A stretch of DNA of 44,660 nt from an uncultured bacterium (GTDB taxonomy: Bacteria; Bacillota; Clostridia; Oscillospirales; Oscillospiraceae): NCBI GenBank assembly GCA_949840775.1, contig CATKXO010000023.1, positions 1 to 44,660 of the forward strand, written 5' to 3'. Each line of letters starts with the position of its first letter. The stretch's first letter is position 1. A program made the position numbers and the translations under genes. Shown here piece by piece: positions 24,115-32,728 of the stretch. The notes under the pieces are model-generated. The model saw only the letters and a program-made list of their open reading frames with translations. It did no database searches and had not been told where the DNA came from.

Positions 24115-25797
24115 ATGGATGCAAACGAAAACGCTATTTATGCCGCAATGGAGCAGGAAGACGGTCTTGATGTTGACCTTGATGAACTTGAAGATAAACT
24201 TGAATCTGAAATTGATGGAGACTTAGCTGAACTTATCGGCATTATTGAGGACAGAGAACGCATTAGCAACCCCGACGCACTCGGTGAGACAGTTATGAAT
24301 GTGGTTTGGGAGCAATTCATGAATCAAGTCGCTACTACTGCTGGAGTAGACTTTATCGCAGAGAATGGTGGCATGACACTTGATTTGAGTGATGACGCTC
24401 ACATTCAAACAACAGAAAACTTCGCAAAAGGAAGGATAGCCAAGCATAACACGGAAATTGATTATCAGAAACGCCATGATGAATGGGAAGTAAAATTTCA
24501 ACACGATGATAGTGGAGAGCGTATTGTTGATACACACTACAGAGGTAAAGATACTGCTTACAAGCTCCAGAAGGGTGCCCGCGCCGACTATGACAAGGGC
24601 AGGCCAAAGGGTTCTGATACAGCGGCAACAAACATGGATCACGTTATTGCCGCTGCGGAAATTATTAGAGACGCTGAAACTGCAACACACCTCACTCATG
24701 AGGAAGCCGTTGCATTTGCGAATAGCGAAACGAACTTAAATCTGATGGATTCATCGGCAAATCAATCCAAAGGCGATATGAAGATGGAGGAATGGCTTGA
24801 GTGGGAAAGGAACGGAGAGAAACCTGCTGACCGGTTTGATATTGACGAGGATCAGTTACGAGAAAGAGACAGACTTGCCCGTGAAGAATATGAGAAACTT
24901 AAAGCGGAAGGCAAGAAGCGTAGCATAGAAGCAGGAAGGAAATCACAGAAACAAGAACTCTTCCGTATAGGAGGAAAGGCTCTCAGAACTGCACTTATGA
25001 TGATTTTAGCGAGTTTGGTAAAAGAGCTATTTGGAAAACTGATTCTTTGGCTTAAATCGGCAGAGAAAAATCTTCACACATTAATTGAGTATGTGAAAAC
25101 AGCTATAATATCTTTCGTTGGTAAATTCAAGGAACTCCTGATTAATGTCAGTTCATCTGTGCTGACAACCATAGCAACTGCAATCATCGGCCCGGTTGTT
25201 GGCGTAATAAGAAAAACAATCACTTTACTCAAGCAAGGTTGGAAGTCTTTGAAGGAAGCTGTGCAGTATTTGCGTGACCCTGCAAACAAAGGCAAACCCT
25301 TTCGCTATCTCTTGCCTGAAATCGGAAAGATTGTCGTAGCCGGATTGAGCGGTGTTGGTGCTATTGTCCTTGGTGAGTTTATTGAAGGAATACTGATGGC
25401 TTTCCCTTTAATGTCGGTAGATATCCCGGTACTTGGCACTCCAGCGAATCTTGTCGGGATGCTGTTAGGGGCAATTATATGTGGAGTAATCGGCGCGATT
25501 GCTTTGAATTTAATTGATAAGTTCATTGCAAAGAAACAGGCAGCAGATAATCAGGTTGCTCAAATTGATAAAAAGAATGAAATCCTTGAGAAGCAGGAAA
25601 TATTGACCACTGTAAAGGTAATAAAACTGCAAAAAGCGAAAGCAGAGGCAGGGGAGGGCATCACTGCAAGGCATATTGAAGCTGCGGATGAGTTTCAGAA
25701 AGCCAAGGACGAAATAATGGAATCAGATGAGGGCATGGATACTAAAGAAAAAAACAAGAGGATTTCTGGTGACTTAGACAAGCTATTGCAGCTCTAA
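24115..25797 (+). CDS. Cargo gene A: HNH-like nuclease domain fused to a multi-pass membrane domain
   Basis: A 560-residue protein not recognised as a named family. The N-terminal 120 residues are acidic and helical. Residues 140-225 look like an HNH (beta-beta-alpha-metal) nuclease: NMDHVIAAAEI (D175-H176), TNLNLMDSS (N207) and ANQSKGD (N216, K219), spaced as in HNH enzymes of the H-N-N variant. A charged linker (245-282) leads to about four hydrophobic segments near 288-313, 345-366, 405-432 and 445-471. A charged coiled-coil tail ends in DLDKLLQL. Start: GGAGGGTAAATAT before the ATG at 24115; an in-frame ATG at 24004 has no such site. It is first in a four-gene operon. Codon use is AT-richer than in the host. 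A membrane-tethered nuclease effector is the inference. Confidence 0.8.
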   Translation: MDANENAIYAAMEQEDGLDVDLDELEDKLESEIDGDLAELIGIIEDRERISNPDALGETVMNVVWEQFMNQVATTAGVDFIAENGGMTLDLSDDAHIQTTENFAKGRIAKHNTEIDYQKRHDEWEVKFQHDDSGERIVDTHYRGKDTAYKLQKGARADYDKGRPKGSDTAATNMDHVIAAAEIIRDAETATHLTHEEAVAFANSETNLNLMDSSANQSKGDMKMEEWLEWERNGEKPADRFDIDEDQLRERDRLAREEYEKLKAEGKKRSIEAGRKSQKQELFRIGGKALRTALMMILASLVKELFGKLILWLKSAEKNLHTLIEYVKTAIISFVGKFKELLINVSSSVLTTIATAIIGPVVGVIRKTITLLKQGWKSLKEAVQYLRDPANKGKPFRYLLPEIGKIVVAGLSGVGAIVLGEFIEGILMAFPLMSVDIPVLGTPANLVGMLLGAIICGVIGAIALNLIDKFIAKKQAADNQVAQIDKKNEILEKQEILTTVKVIKLQKAKAEAGEGITARHIEAADEFQKAKDEIMESDEGMDTKEKNKRISGDLDKLLQL

Positions 25798-25818
25798 TCA
25801 AATGGGAGGTATGAACGG

Positions 25819-26175
25819 ATGAAAATTTATACTGGACTATTTATAGTTGGCGGATTGGTAGTTGTAGGAACCTCAGTTTACTTGGCTTATCAGAAAAAAC
25901 AGTCAAATAATGCCAAACACACTGAAGAACAGGAGCAAAAAGAACCACTTATGGTTGGACAATCGGATATGCACTCTGAAGTACCAACCGCTCAAATTCA
26001 AAAGGTAAAAGCGGAAGTAGCGACATCAGTTGTGGAACGCCATATAGACGCTTCTGAGACTGTAAGAGAATCAATGAGTGCCATTTTTTCCTCTGATGAT
26101 GCAGAGAAAATGATTACCGAGAATACCGAAAAACTTGATAAAATCAGAAAAGAGTTGGATGATATTCTTGAGTAA
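25819..26175 (+). CDS. Cargo gene B: small membrane-anchored protein
   Basis: A 118-residue protein with one N-terminal membrane helix (YTGLFIVGGLVVVGTSVYLA, residues 4-23), a charged linker, and a helical C-terminal half (about 58-118) predicted to form a coiled coil. No signal-peptidase site is evident, so it is likely a bitopic membrane protein with its bulk in the cytoplasm or outside. No family recognised. The ATG follows GGGAGGTATGAACGG, 21 nt after gene A; gene C starts 13 nt downstream. The fixed position suggests that it is part of a membrane complex with A and C. Confidence 0.7.
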   Translation: MKIYTGLFIVGGLVVVGTSVYLAYQKKQSNNAKHTEEQEQKEPLMVGQSDMHSEVPTAQIQKVKAEVATSVVERHIDASETVRESMSAIFSSDDAEKMITENTEKLDKIRKELDDILE

Positions 26176-26188
26176 AGGGGCCTAACTT

Positions 26189-27400
26189 ATGTCTGAAAAC
26201 GAAGGAAGCAAACTTGCCATTAATGATATAAAGAGACATAGTTTTGAATCTGCAAAACAGTCTCTCAGAAGATATGCCGAGGAAAATCAGGGGAGTCCTG
26301 ACCTTGTCAAAGTTCCGACGGATAGCGGCCTCTTTGGATGGTTCGATCACAAAGTAACTGGTGACGAGTTAAACGAATTGACTGCACAAATTCAAGATTA
26401 CTTTATCCGATTTAATCAAGTTAATCAAGGGATGCTCAAGGAACTTGTTCAAGTCTATAAAGCATTGGATGCGTTAGATAAGGACTATATTACTGCGATT
26501 GTTGACTCAATTAAAGCAACGGAGAAGGTCAATAATAAAGCAAAAAAGAATAGGCAAGATATTGAGGACAGTGTGGCTAATCAAGAGAAAATGATTGAAG
26601 TCCTTAAAAACTTTAAGAAAAAACTTGAAAAACTTGAACACCTTACTGATGTCGATAGAGCGTGGAAAATGCTGAGTGAACAACAGGATACGCTCCTGTT
26701 GCTGATTCATTTCAAGGAAGAACTCACAAAAATCGAACATATTGATGATGTTGATGCGATTTGGACACATCAAAACGAAATTGATGATCAGATTAGCGAA
26801 CAGTGTGCTAATCTTGTTCAGGTGGAAAATGCAGTTAAGGACGTAGAGGAAAACCTTGCTGAGTTGGTCACTTTCAGGGAAAATTTAGAAAGAGTCCAGC
26901 ATTTAGGGGATATTGATTCCCTATGGGGTGATGTTTCTGAAATTAAAGCTGACATTATCAGCAGAAAAAAAGAACTGGCCACACTAACTTCTGATTTTGA
27001 GGCTCAGAGAAAAAGACTCGGCATTATTGAAGAAAACCTAAAGGAGCAAATGGACAAATCATTTCTTCTTTCCGAGCGACTTGATGAAAGTCTTGAAGTA
27101 ATTGAAGCCTCTATTGCGGAAACCAAGGAGAATATAGTCAAGGTGGAGAATAAGGCCGCTTCACAAAAAAAACTTCTTGAGGAAACAAAAGTAGAGATAG
27201 ACGATCGGCTTAGTACCCTTGAACAGAGTACTGCTAAAATGATTGAAGATCTTAGAAGTATGATGGCAGATGAGAATAGTTCACTCATTGCTCACTGTGA
27301 AAAACTAACAAGCAAAGTGAAATATGCTCTTTGGCTTTCTGGCGGCACAATTGCTGTTACGGTTGTTCATTTTGTCCTCAGTTTAATGGGGGTGCTTTAA
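26189..27400 (+). CDS. Cargo gene C: tail-anchored coiled-coil protein with three 18-residue repeats
   Basis: A 403-residue protein, almost all helical. Three copies of a motif occur at residues 142-159, 175-192 and 229-246, with cores HLTDVDRAW, HIDDVDAIW and HLGDIDSLW. The pattern is F-[KR]-x-x-L-x-[KR]-[LIV]-[EQ]-H-[LI]-x-D-[VI]-D-x-x-W. Long coiled coil continues to about 375, then one C-terminal membrane helix (residues 380-402), so it is tail-anchored. The N-terminus has GLFGWFDHKVTGDELNEL, a possible small docking part. No named family recognised. The start ATG follows AAAGGGGCCTAACTT. The stop codon overlaps the gene D start by one base (TAATG). It may be the scaffold acted on by the AAA+ protein of gene D. 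Confidence 0.78.
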   Translation: MSENEGSKLAINDIKRHSFESAKQSLRRYAEENQGSPDLVKVPTDSGLFGWFDHKVTGDELNELTAQIQDYFIRFNQVNQGMLKELVQVYKALDALDKDYITAIVDSIKATEKVNNKAKKNRQDIEDSVANQEKMIEVLKNFKKKLEKLEHLTDVDRAWKMLSEQQDTLLLLIHFKEELTKIEHIDDVDAIWTHQNEIDDQISEQCANLVQVENAVKDVEENLAELVTFRENLERVQHLGDIDSLWGDVSEIKADIISRKKELATLTSDFEAQRKRLGIIEENLKEQMDKSFLLSERLDESLEVIEASIAETKENIVKVENKAASQKKLLEETKVEIDDRLSTLEQSTAKMIEDLRSMMADENSSLIAHCEKLTSKVKYALWLSGGTIAVTVVHFVLSLMGVL

Positions 27401-28515
27401 TGGAAAACCGATATTCCCGTGAACTTTTAGACTTGGCTTCAAAACTTGACGCTGTAATAGAGGGTAGAGGTGAAGTTATAAAAGATGCACTCAATGTAGC
27501 TGAAAAACAAGATGAAAATGCTACGGTATCCCTGCTTGAGCATATCTCTAAGGTTGTCAATGATGAGTCCCTGCCTCAAAGTATTAAAATGATTGCTAAA
27601 TCTGTAAAGAACAGTATTCTCATGTTTTATGGATATGAGTCTGTCATGGGAATATGCGGTCACCGCCCCAATGAGGACGAGGACACAAGGACGCTTGATG
27701 AACTTCTTCTCGAACTAAATCAGCTTGTTGGACTGTCTAAAGTTAAGGCAAGAGTGAATGACCTTATTGCGTTTCAAAAAGTGCAGCTACTTAGAGAGAA
27801 GATCGGCCTTAAGTCGCAAAAAGGAACCTTGCACATGGCTTTCACAGGAAATCCTGGTACTGGTAAAACTACGGTTGCAAGAATAGTTGGACGAATTTAT
27901 AAACAACTTGGTCTCTTATCAAAAGGACATTTTATTGAGGTGTCAAGGACTGACCTAATTGCGGGCTATCAGGGACAAACAGCACTCAAGGTAAAGAGTG
28001 TGATTGAGAAAGCTAAAGGAGGGGTGCTGTTTATCGATGAGGCATATAGTATTACTGAGAATGATCACAGTGATTCGTATGGTCGAGAGTGCTTAACTGA
28101 GCTTACAAAGGCACTTGAAGATTACAGAAAAGACTTGGTTGTAATTGTCGCAGGATACACTGGCCCAATGCAACATTTTTTCGAGTCGAACCCAGGCTTG
28201 AAATCAAGATTCAACATATTCCTTGAGTTTGGCGATTATTCAGTGGATGAGTTGATGAAGATGCTAATTTACCTGTGCGACAAAAGCGATTATAGGATGG
28301 AAGAAGAAGCTTTATCTGCCACTCGCTTGTTTATTCAAGAGCAGGAACAAAACAAAGGGAACAACTTTGCAAATGGTCGTTTGGTAAGAAATATTTTTGA
28401 ATGGTTAATAGCAAACCACGCTCGACGAGTTTATACTATTGACACCCCGGATCAGGAAATGCTTTCTACAATCTCTATTAGTGATTCTACCTTTGAAGGA
28501 TTTTGTTCGCAATAG
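27400..28515 (+). CDS. Cargo gene D: CbxX/CfqX-type AAA+ ATPase
   Basis: A 371-residue AAA+ protein of the CbbX/SpoVK/EccA clade, which remodel protein complexes. Residues 1-100 form a helical N-terminal part without known family. LNQLVGLSKVKARVNDL at 106-122 is the typical lead-in. Walker A is GNPGTGKT (150-157), the pore-loop region AGYQGQTALKV (188-198), Walker B VLFIDEAY (209-216), the arginine finger lies in NPGLKSRF (R270), and sensor 2 in NGRLVRN (325-331). All key residues are present, so it should be active. Start: GGGGGTGCTTTA before the ATG, coupled to gene C. In ESX secretion and Rubisco activation such ATPases act on a partner encoded nearby; here the partners would be A-C (inference). 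Confidence 0.92.
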   Translation: MENRYSRELLDLASKLDAVIEGRGEVIKDALNVAEKQDENATVSLLEHISKVVNDESLPQSIKMIAKSVKNSILMFYGYESVMGICGHRPNEDEDTRTLDELLLELNQLVGLSKVKARVNDLIAFQKVQLLREKIGLKSQKGTLHMAFTGNPGTGKTTVARIVGRIYKQLGLLSKGHFIEVSRTDLIAGYQGQTALKVKSVIEKAKGGVLFIDEAYSITENDHSDSYGRECLTELTKALEDYRKDLVVIVAGYTGPMQHFFESNPGLKSRFNIFLEFGDYSVDELMKMLIYLCDKSDYRMEEEALSATRLFIQEQEQNKGNNFANGRLVRNIFEWLIANHARRVYTIDTPDQEMLSTISISDSTFEGFCSQ

Positions 28516-28539
28516 TTATTTGCTAATACGGGGGCAGAG

Positions 28540-28596
28540 GTGGAAAACAAACGGAAGCAGACAATTGATTTGCAAGACATTAAAGCCAATAATTGA
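28540..28596 (+). other. Possible 18-codon truncated gene start
   Basis: A GTG-initiated frame reads VENKRKQTIDLQDIKANN and stops. The start follows GGGGGCAGAG. It looks like the beginning of a longer element protein cut off early, possibly a scar where the cargo operon was inserted. The rest of the 28516-28660 gap holds no gene that can be seen. Confidence 0.3.
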
Positions 28597-28660
28597 TTGG
28601 CCTCGTTGAACTGGACTGTTTTTTCAAGTAAAACAAATCAAACTGTTTCAAGCAGTTCAT

Positions 28661-28703
28661 AATAGAGAAATGCTGCCCTAAAACAAGGCAGCATTTCTCT
28701 ATT
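28661..28703. terminator. Strong bidirectional hairpin between cargo operon and tnpV
   Basis: A perfect 17-bp stem, AATAGAGAAATGCTGCC with GGCAGCATTTCTCTATT, with a 9-nt loop. It ends the cargo transcript and the convergent tnpV transcript. Confidence 0.8.
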
Positions 28704-28707
28704 ATGT

Positions 28708-29082
28708 TCAGTATTGCGAATAGATTAGTTCAGCATAAACGATTTCTTCCGCTTGGGTCTTGCAGATATTCATTAACCCAACCCAGCGCATTTGATTATC
28801 TGCTTTAAGCTGTTCTGTAATACCCTCTTGCGCTGCCAGCTGCTTTATAAGCTGAGAAAACATATCTTCCGCCTGTTGGTCGATGTCAGCCAAGTGGCTA
28901 TCCAGCTTCCCGCTGAGTAGCCAAGCATTGTAAAGGGCTTTCCTGTGTTCTCGCAGATACCGCCGCCTACGCTGGCCCCAGACACCCACAGGAACACTTT
29001 CCGGCACAGCGAGGTTTGGGAGAAGATAGTCTCCCTCTCGGCAATAAGTCCTGCCCATTTGCTCAAATGTGCATTTCTCCAT
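28708..29082 (-). CDS. tnpV: TnpV-like element protein
   Basis: A 124-residue protein with the typical TnpV pattern: YLLPNLAVPES, GVWGQRRRRYLREHRKALYN, LLSGKLDSHLADIDQQAEDM and a C-terminal QAEEIVYAELIY. TnpV occurs in Tn4451-type elements and its function is unknown. The ATG at 29080-29082 follows GGGGGTAAATATC. It is the last gene before the proposed right end, and is transcribed into the element. Confidence 0.85.
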   Translation of the reverse strand: MEKCTFEQMGRTYCREGDYLLPNLAVPESVPVGVWGQRRRRYLREHRKALYNAWLLSGKLDSHLADIDQQAEDMFSQLIKQLAAQEGITEQLKADNQMRWVGLMNICKTQAEEIVYAELIYSQY

Positions 29083-29150
29083 GATATTTACCCCCAAAGT
29101 GTTGAATATCCTTGCAATTCAATCACTTTCGGCTGGCTTTACAAAAGTAT

Positions 29151-29181
29151 TGGGTGGAACTTCCTTACGAAGTTCCACCCA
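29151..29181 (-). terminator. Terminator of the copA-csoR unit, next to the element's right end
   Basis: TGGGTGGAACTT pairs with AAGTTCCACCCA (12 bp, 7-nt loop); on the minus strand ATACTTTTG follows. The left edge overlaps the proposed attachment repeat TATTGGG. Confidence 0.7.
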
Positions 29182-29197
29182 AATGCGGCCCCCTTAT

Positions 29198-29461
29198 TTA
29201 CTCTGCCAGCTTATCAAGCAATGCGGCCAGCTCCTCCAGCTTGGCGTCGGTGTCGCCGGTGGAAACCGCCTCCCGGACGCAGCAGTCCATGTGGGCCCGG
29301 AGGACCATGCGGTTGGCCTTTTTCAGGATGGACTGGGCGGCCATGATCTGGCTGGAGACATCCAGGCAGTACCGGTCCTCCTCCACCATCTTCAAAATGC
29401 CGTCAATCTGGCCCCGGGCGGTTTTCAGCAGGCGGTTGACCTGGGCGTGGTCGGCCTTCAC
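29198..29461 (-). CDS. csoR: Copper-sensing repressor CsoR
   Basis: An 87-residue all-helical regulator of the CsoR/RcnR family. The Cu(I) ligands are in place with the CsoR spacing: C32 (RYCLDVSSQ), H57 and C61 ([10 protein letters not shown]). [19 protein letters not shown] at the start is the DNA-binding helix pair. Copper binding releases the operator. It starts with GTG overlapping the copA stop (GTGA). It is located after copA, so it is repressed by its own product through the promoter upstream of copA. Confidence 0.93.
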   Translation of the reverse strand: MKADHAQVNRLLKTARGQIDGILKMVEEDRYCLDVSSQIMAAQSILKKANRMVLRAHMDCCVREAVSTGDTDAKLEELAALLDKLAE

Positions 29462-32031
29462 TGGACGGACACCACCTCATAGCCCGCCTCTGTGACGGCG
29501 TCGGTGAGGACCTGGTTGTCCACGTCCTTGCTGAGGGTCAGGGTGGCGGACTTCCCTTCCAGGCTCATCTCCACGGCGGACACCCCGTCGATGGCGGACA
29601 GGGCCTTCTCCACCCGTCCGGTGCAGTGGGCGCACATCATGCCCTCAATCTTCATGGTCTTGTTCATGGTTTTTCTTCCTCCTTGATTTGGTTTATCCTT
29701 CAACTCCAGGGGACAGGCGCCGTTACAGGCGAGGGCCGCCGGAGTGTCAGACCGGTATTTGCTCTTGAAAAAGCGCAGGCGCAGGGCGTTGGTCACCACC
29801 GTCACCGAGCTCAGGCTCATGGCGGCGGCGGCAAACATGGGGTTGAGCTGCCAGTGGAGGGCGTAGTAGAACACGCCGGCAGCCAGGGGGATGCCCAGGG
29901 AGTTGTAGAAAAAGGCCCAGAACAGGTTCTGCTTGATGTTCCGGATGGTGGCCTTGGACAGCTCCACGGCGGCAGCCACGTCCAGCAGGTCGGACTTCAT
30001 CAGCACGATATCCGCGCTCTCGATGGCCACGTCGGTGCCCGCCCCGATGGCCAGGCCCACCTCCGCCCTGGCCAAGGCGGGGGCGTCGTTGATGCCGTCC
30101 CCCACCATGGCTACTTTCTTGCCCTCGGCCTGGAGGGCAGCCACCTTCCGCTCCTTGTCCTGGGGCAGCACCTCCGCCATGACCTGGGTGACCCCCAGCT
30201 CCCTGCCGATAGCCTCGGCGGTGCGCTGGTTGTCCCCGGTGAGCATCACCACCTCCAGCCCCAGCTCCCGGAAGGCGGCGACAGCGTCTCTGCTGGTGGG
30301 CTTGGGGGTGTCGGCCACGGCGATGATACCCAGTAGTTTTTTCTCGGTCTCATCCCCGAAGTAGAGGGGCGTCTTACCCTGCGCGGCCAGCTCGTCGGCT
30401 TTCGCCGCCAGCGGCCCTGGGTTGATGCCCGCTTCCTGCGCCATGGCCCGGTTGCCGCCAAAGCAGACGCTTTTGCCAATCGTAGCCCGAACGCCCCGGC
30501 CGTGAACCGCTGTAAATCCACCCACTGAGGTAATCGGAATGCTGCGCCGCTCGGCCTCCTCCACAATGGCGGCGGCCAGGGGGTGCTCCGAAGGGCTTTC
30601 CAGACATAAGGCAGTGCAGAGCAGACCCTCCTCGCTGTTTCCTGACGCTGGGATGATATCCGTCACCACCGGCTTGCCCTGGGTGAGGGTGCCCGTCTTG
30701 TCCAGCACCACCGTGTCGATGGTGTGGAGGGTCTCCAGGGCCTCGGCGGACTTGATGAGGATGCCGTTCTCCGCCCCCTTGCCGGTGCCCACCATAATGG
30801 CCACGGGGGTGGCCAGCCCCAGGGCGCAGGGGCAGGAGATGACCAGCACCGCCACCCCGGCGGTGAGCGCCTGGGTAAATCCGTGGCCGGTGACCAGCCA
30901 AGCTGCGGCGGCAATGAGGGCGATGGTCATGACCACCGGGACGAAAATTCCGGACACCTTATCGGCCAGCTTGGCGATGGGGGCCTTGGAGGCGCTGGCC
31001 TCCTCCACCAGACGGATCATCTGGGCCAGGGTGGTGTCCTCCCCCACCCGGCTGGCCTCAAAGGTGAAGAAGCCCGACTTGTTGATGGAGGCGGCAGCCA
31101 CCTTGTCTCCCGGGCCCTTGTCCACGGGGAGGGACTCGCCGGTGAGGGCGGACTCGTCCACGGCGGATTGGCCCTCCACAATCACCCCGTCCACCGGGAT
31201 GGACTGGCCGGGACGGACCACCACCCGGTCCCCCACCTGGACCTCCTCCACGGGAATCTCCACCTCGGCGCCGTCCCGGAGGACGGTGGCCGTCTTGGGA
31301 GCCAGGTCCATCAGACGGCTGATGGCCTCCCCCGTCTTGCCCTTGGAGCGGGTCTCCAGAAATTTGCCCATGGTGATGAGGGTGAGAATCATGCCGGCGG
31401 ACTCGAAGTACAGGTCCATGTGGTACTTGGCCACCAGTTCCATATCCCCGCGGCCCAGGCCGAAGCCCATTTGGTAGATGGCGAAGACGCCGTAGATGAC
31501 GGCGGCGGCAGAGCCCACAGCGATCAGGCTGTCCATATTGGGGGCCCGATTCCAGAGGGTTTTGAAGCCCACCTTGTAATACTTGTCGTTGAGATACATG
31601 ATGGGCAGGGTGAGCAGCAGCTGGGTCAGGCCGAAGGCCACTGCATTCTCGTGACCCACCAGAAAGGCGGGCAGAGGGGCCCCCATCATGTGGCCCATAG
31701 AGATATAAAACAGAGGAATCAGGAAGACAAAGGACCAGAGCATCCGGTGTTTCATCCCGGCCAGCTCCTGGGCCATAGCGTCCTCCCGGGGGGCGGACTG
31801 GTCCTTTGCTTTCCCCTTCTGGGGCAGGGAGGCCCCGTATCCGGACTGTATTACCGCATTGATAATATCCTGATTGGAGAGGACGGCCTCGTCGTACTCC
31901 GCCGTCATGGAGTTGGTCATCAGGCTGACGGAGGCGGTTTTCACCCCCTCCAGCTTGTTCACCGCTTTCTCCACATGGGCGGAACAGGCGGAGCAGGTCA
32001 TGCCTGTGATGTTAAACTTCTGTTTTGCCAT
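29458..32031 (-). CDS. copA: Copper-exporting P1B-type ATPase with CopZ-like domain fused at the C-terminus
   Basis: It exports Cu(I) across the membrane. The 857-residue protein has an N-terminal heavy-metal domain (GMTCSAC, C13 and C16), eight predicted membrane helices with the CPC metal site ([13 protein letters not shown]), the phosphorylation site [18 protein letters not shown] and [11 protein letters not shown]. After the last helix and a Cys-containing linker ([13 protein letters not shown]), a second metal-binding domain covers residues 789-857 ([16 protein letters not shown]800 and C803). That domain has the length and sequence of free CopZ chaperones. An internal ribosome binding site and ATG could make it separately. 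The ATG at 32029-32031 follows AGGTGAAAGAT. Confidence 0.95.
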   Translation of the reverse strand: MAKQKFNITGMTCSACSAHVEKAVNKLEGVKTASVSLMTNSMTAEYDEAVLSNQDIINAVIQSGYGASLPQKGKAKDQSAPREDAMAQELAGMKHRMLWSFVFLIPLFYISMGHMMGAPLPAFLVGHENAVAFGLTQLLLTLPIMYLNDKYYKVGFKTLWNRAPNMDSLIAVGSAAAVIYGVFAIYQMGFGLGRGDMELVAKYHMDLYFESAGMILTLITMGKFLETRSKGKTGEAISRLMDLAPKTATVLRDGAEVEIPVEEVQVGDRVVVRPGQSIPVDGVIVEGQSAVDESALTGESLPVDKGPGDKVAAASINKSGFFTFEASRVGEDTTLAQMIRLVEEASASKAPIAKLADKVSGIFVPVVMTIALIAAAAWLVTGHGFTQALTAGVAVLVISCPCALGLATPVAIMVGTGKGAENGILIKSAEALETLHTIDTVVLDKTGTLTQGKPVVTDIIPASGNSEEGLLCTALCLESPSEHPLAAAIVEEAERRSIPITSVGGFTAVHGRGVRATIGKSVCFGGNRAMAQEAGINPGPLAAKADELAAQGKTPLYFGDETEKKLLGIIAVADTPKPTSRDAVAAFRELGLEVVMLTGDNQRTAEAIGRELGVTQVMAEVLPQDKERKVAALQAEGKKVAMVGDGINDAPALARAEVGLAIGAGTDVAIESADIVLMKSDLLDVAAAVELSKATIRNIKQNLFWAFFYNSLGIPLAAGVFYYALHWQLNPMFAAAAMSLSSVTVVTNALRLRFFKSKYRSDTPAALACNGACPLELKDKPNQGGRKTMNKTMKIEGMMCAHCTGRVEKALSAIDGVSAVEMSLEGKSATLTLSKDVDNQVLTDAVTEAGYEVVSVQ
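29665..29684 (-). promoter_or_regulatory. Internal ribosome binding site and ATG for a free CopZ
   Basis: On the minus strand AAGGAGGAAGAAAAACCATG lies inside copA, in frame with it. Starting here gives a 69-residue protein (29458-29667), the usual CopZ length. Confidence 0.65.
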
Positions 32032-32069
32032 ATCTTTCACCTGACTTTCCAAGGGTTGATACATTTACC

Positions 32070-32122
32070 ACCCCACCCCAGGGGGGTGTATTCATTATAG
32101 CCCTGTCCCGGTATTCTGTCAA
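32070..32122 (-). promoter_or_regulatory. copA-csoR promoter with CsoR-like operator
   Basis: On the minus strand: TTGACA, 17-nt spacer, TATAAT (32094-32122), followed by the C/G-rich pseudo-palindrome ACACCCCCCTGGGGTGGGG (about 32070-32090), which resembles CsoR operators. The repressor would block the start region until copper binds. Confidence 0.82.
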
Positions 32123-32183
32123 GAGTCAGTTTGTGCATTTCCGTCAAAGCTTATACAGGGAGTGTCCTTTTCGCAGATTGAAA

Positions 32184-32265
32184 TGTAGGGGCCGCCGCCC
32201 TCGGCGGCCCACAAAAATACAACGCCTCACTTGATTTCGGGCCGCCCAGGGGGGCGGCCCCTACA
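32184..32265. repeat. Dispersed GC-rich palindromes, copy 9
   Basis: TGTAGGGGCCGCCGCCCTCGG... and GGGCCGCCCAGGGGGGCGGC... end in CCCCTACA: two hairpins with the family's outer ends. It is the main content of the 446-nt gap 32032-32477, with the copA promoter on one side and a terminator hairpin at 32419-32459 on the other. Confidence 0.75.
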
Positions 32266-32418
32266 GATGATCTCCGGATAAAATGCGCGTTAGGGCACTT
32301 CCGCTTATACGCAAGCTTTAAGGCTCAAACACTTTACAGATGGTGCAAAAGACTTCCCCTGCGGCGCAGGGACTGTAAGGCATTTTTCCCTGCCGCATCC
32401 CGGCATTTGCCGCAAAGC

Positions 32419-32459
32419 AAAGCGGTGTGAGCGCTCTGTCTCACACCGCTTTTTTCTTT
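32419..32459. terminator. Terminator hairpin downstream of the YjfB gene
   Basis: AAAGCGGTGTGAG pairs with CTCACACCGCTTT (13 bp, 8-nt loop). T6 follows on the plus strand and TTTGCTTTG on the minus strand. It probably ends the minus-strand motility transcript. Confidence 0.75.
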
Positions 32460-32477
32460 GGAACGATCCGAGGCTTG

Positions 32478-32633
32478 TCACGCCCACACATCAAAGCCGT
32501 ACTGGGCGGGCGCGGGCACATCGGACAGCATCTCGATCATCTCCTGGGCCTGCGCCTCAGCGTCCTGCATGGTCATCTTCATCAGGGCAAAGGCGTAGTT
32601 GCTCTGAAACTGAGCAGCGCTGATACCATCCAT
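32478..32633 (-). CDS. YjfB-like putative motility protein
   Basis: A 51-residue protein starting MDGISAAQFQSNYAFALMKM, then QDAEAQAQEMIEML, and ending FDVWA. It matches the small YjfB family found beside flagellar genes in Firmicutes, whose function is not established (reported as linked to motility). The ATG at 32631-32633 follows AAGGGAGGGCTACGT. It is located at the end of the motility region in the same direction. Confidence 0.7.
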   Translation of the reverse strand: MDGISAAQFQSNYAFALMKMTMQDAEAQAQEMIEMLSDVPAPAQYGFDVWA

Positions 32634-32728
32634 ACGTAGCCCTCCCTTCTAACTGAAATCAGGTGTCGCTCCATTCTATGTATCGGCAGAACCATCCGAT
32701 TTCTTAAGCACAGACCGCTTTTTCCCCA

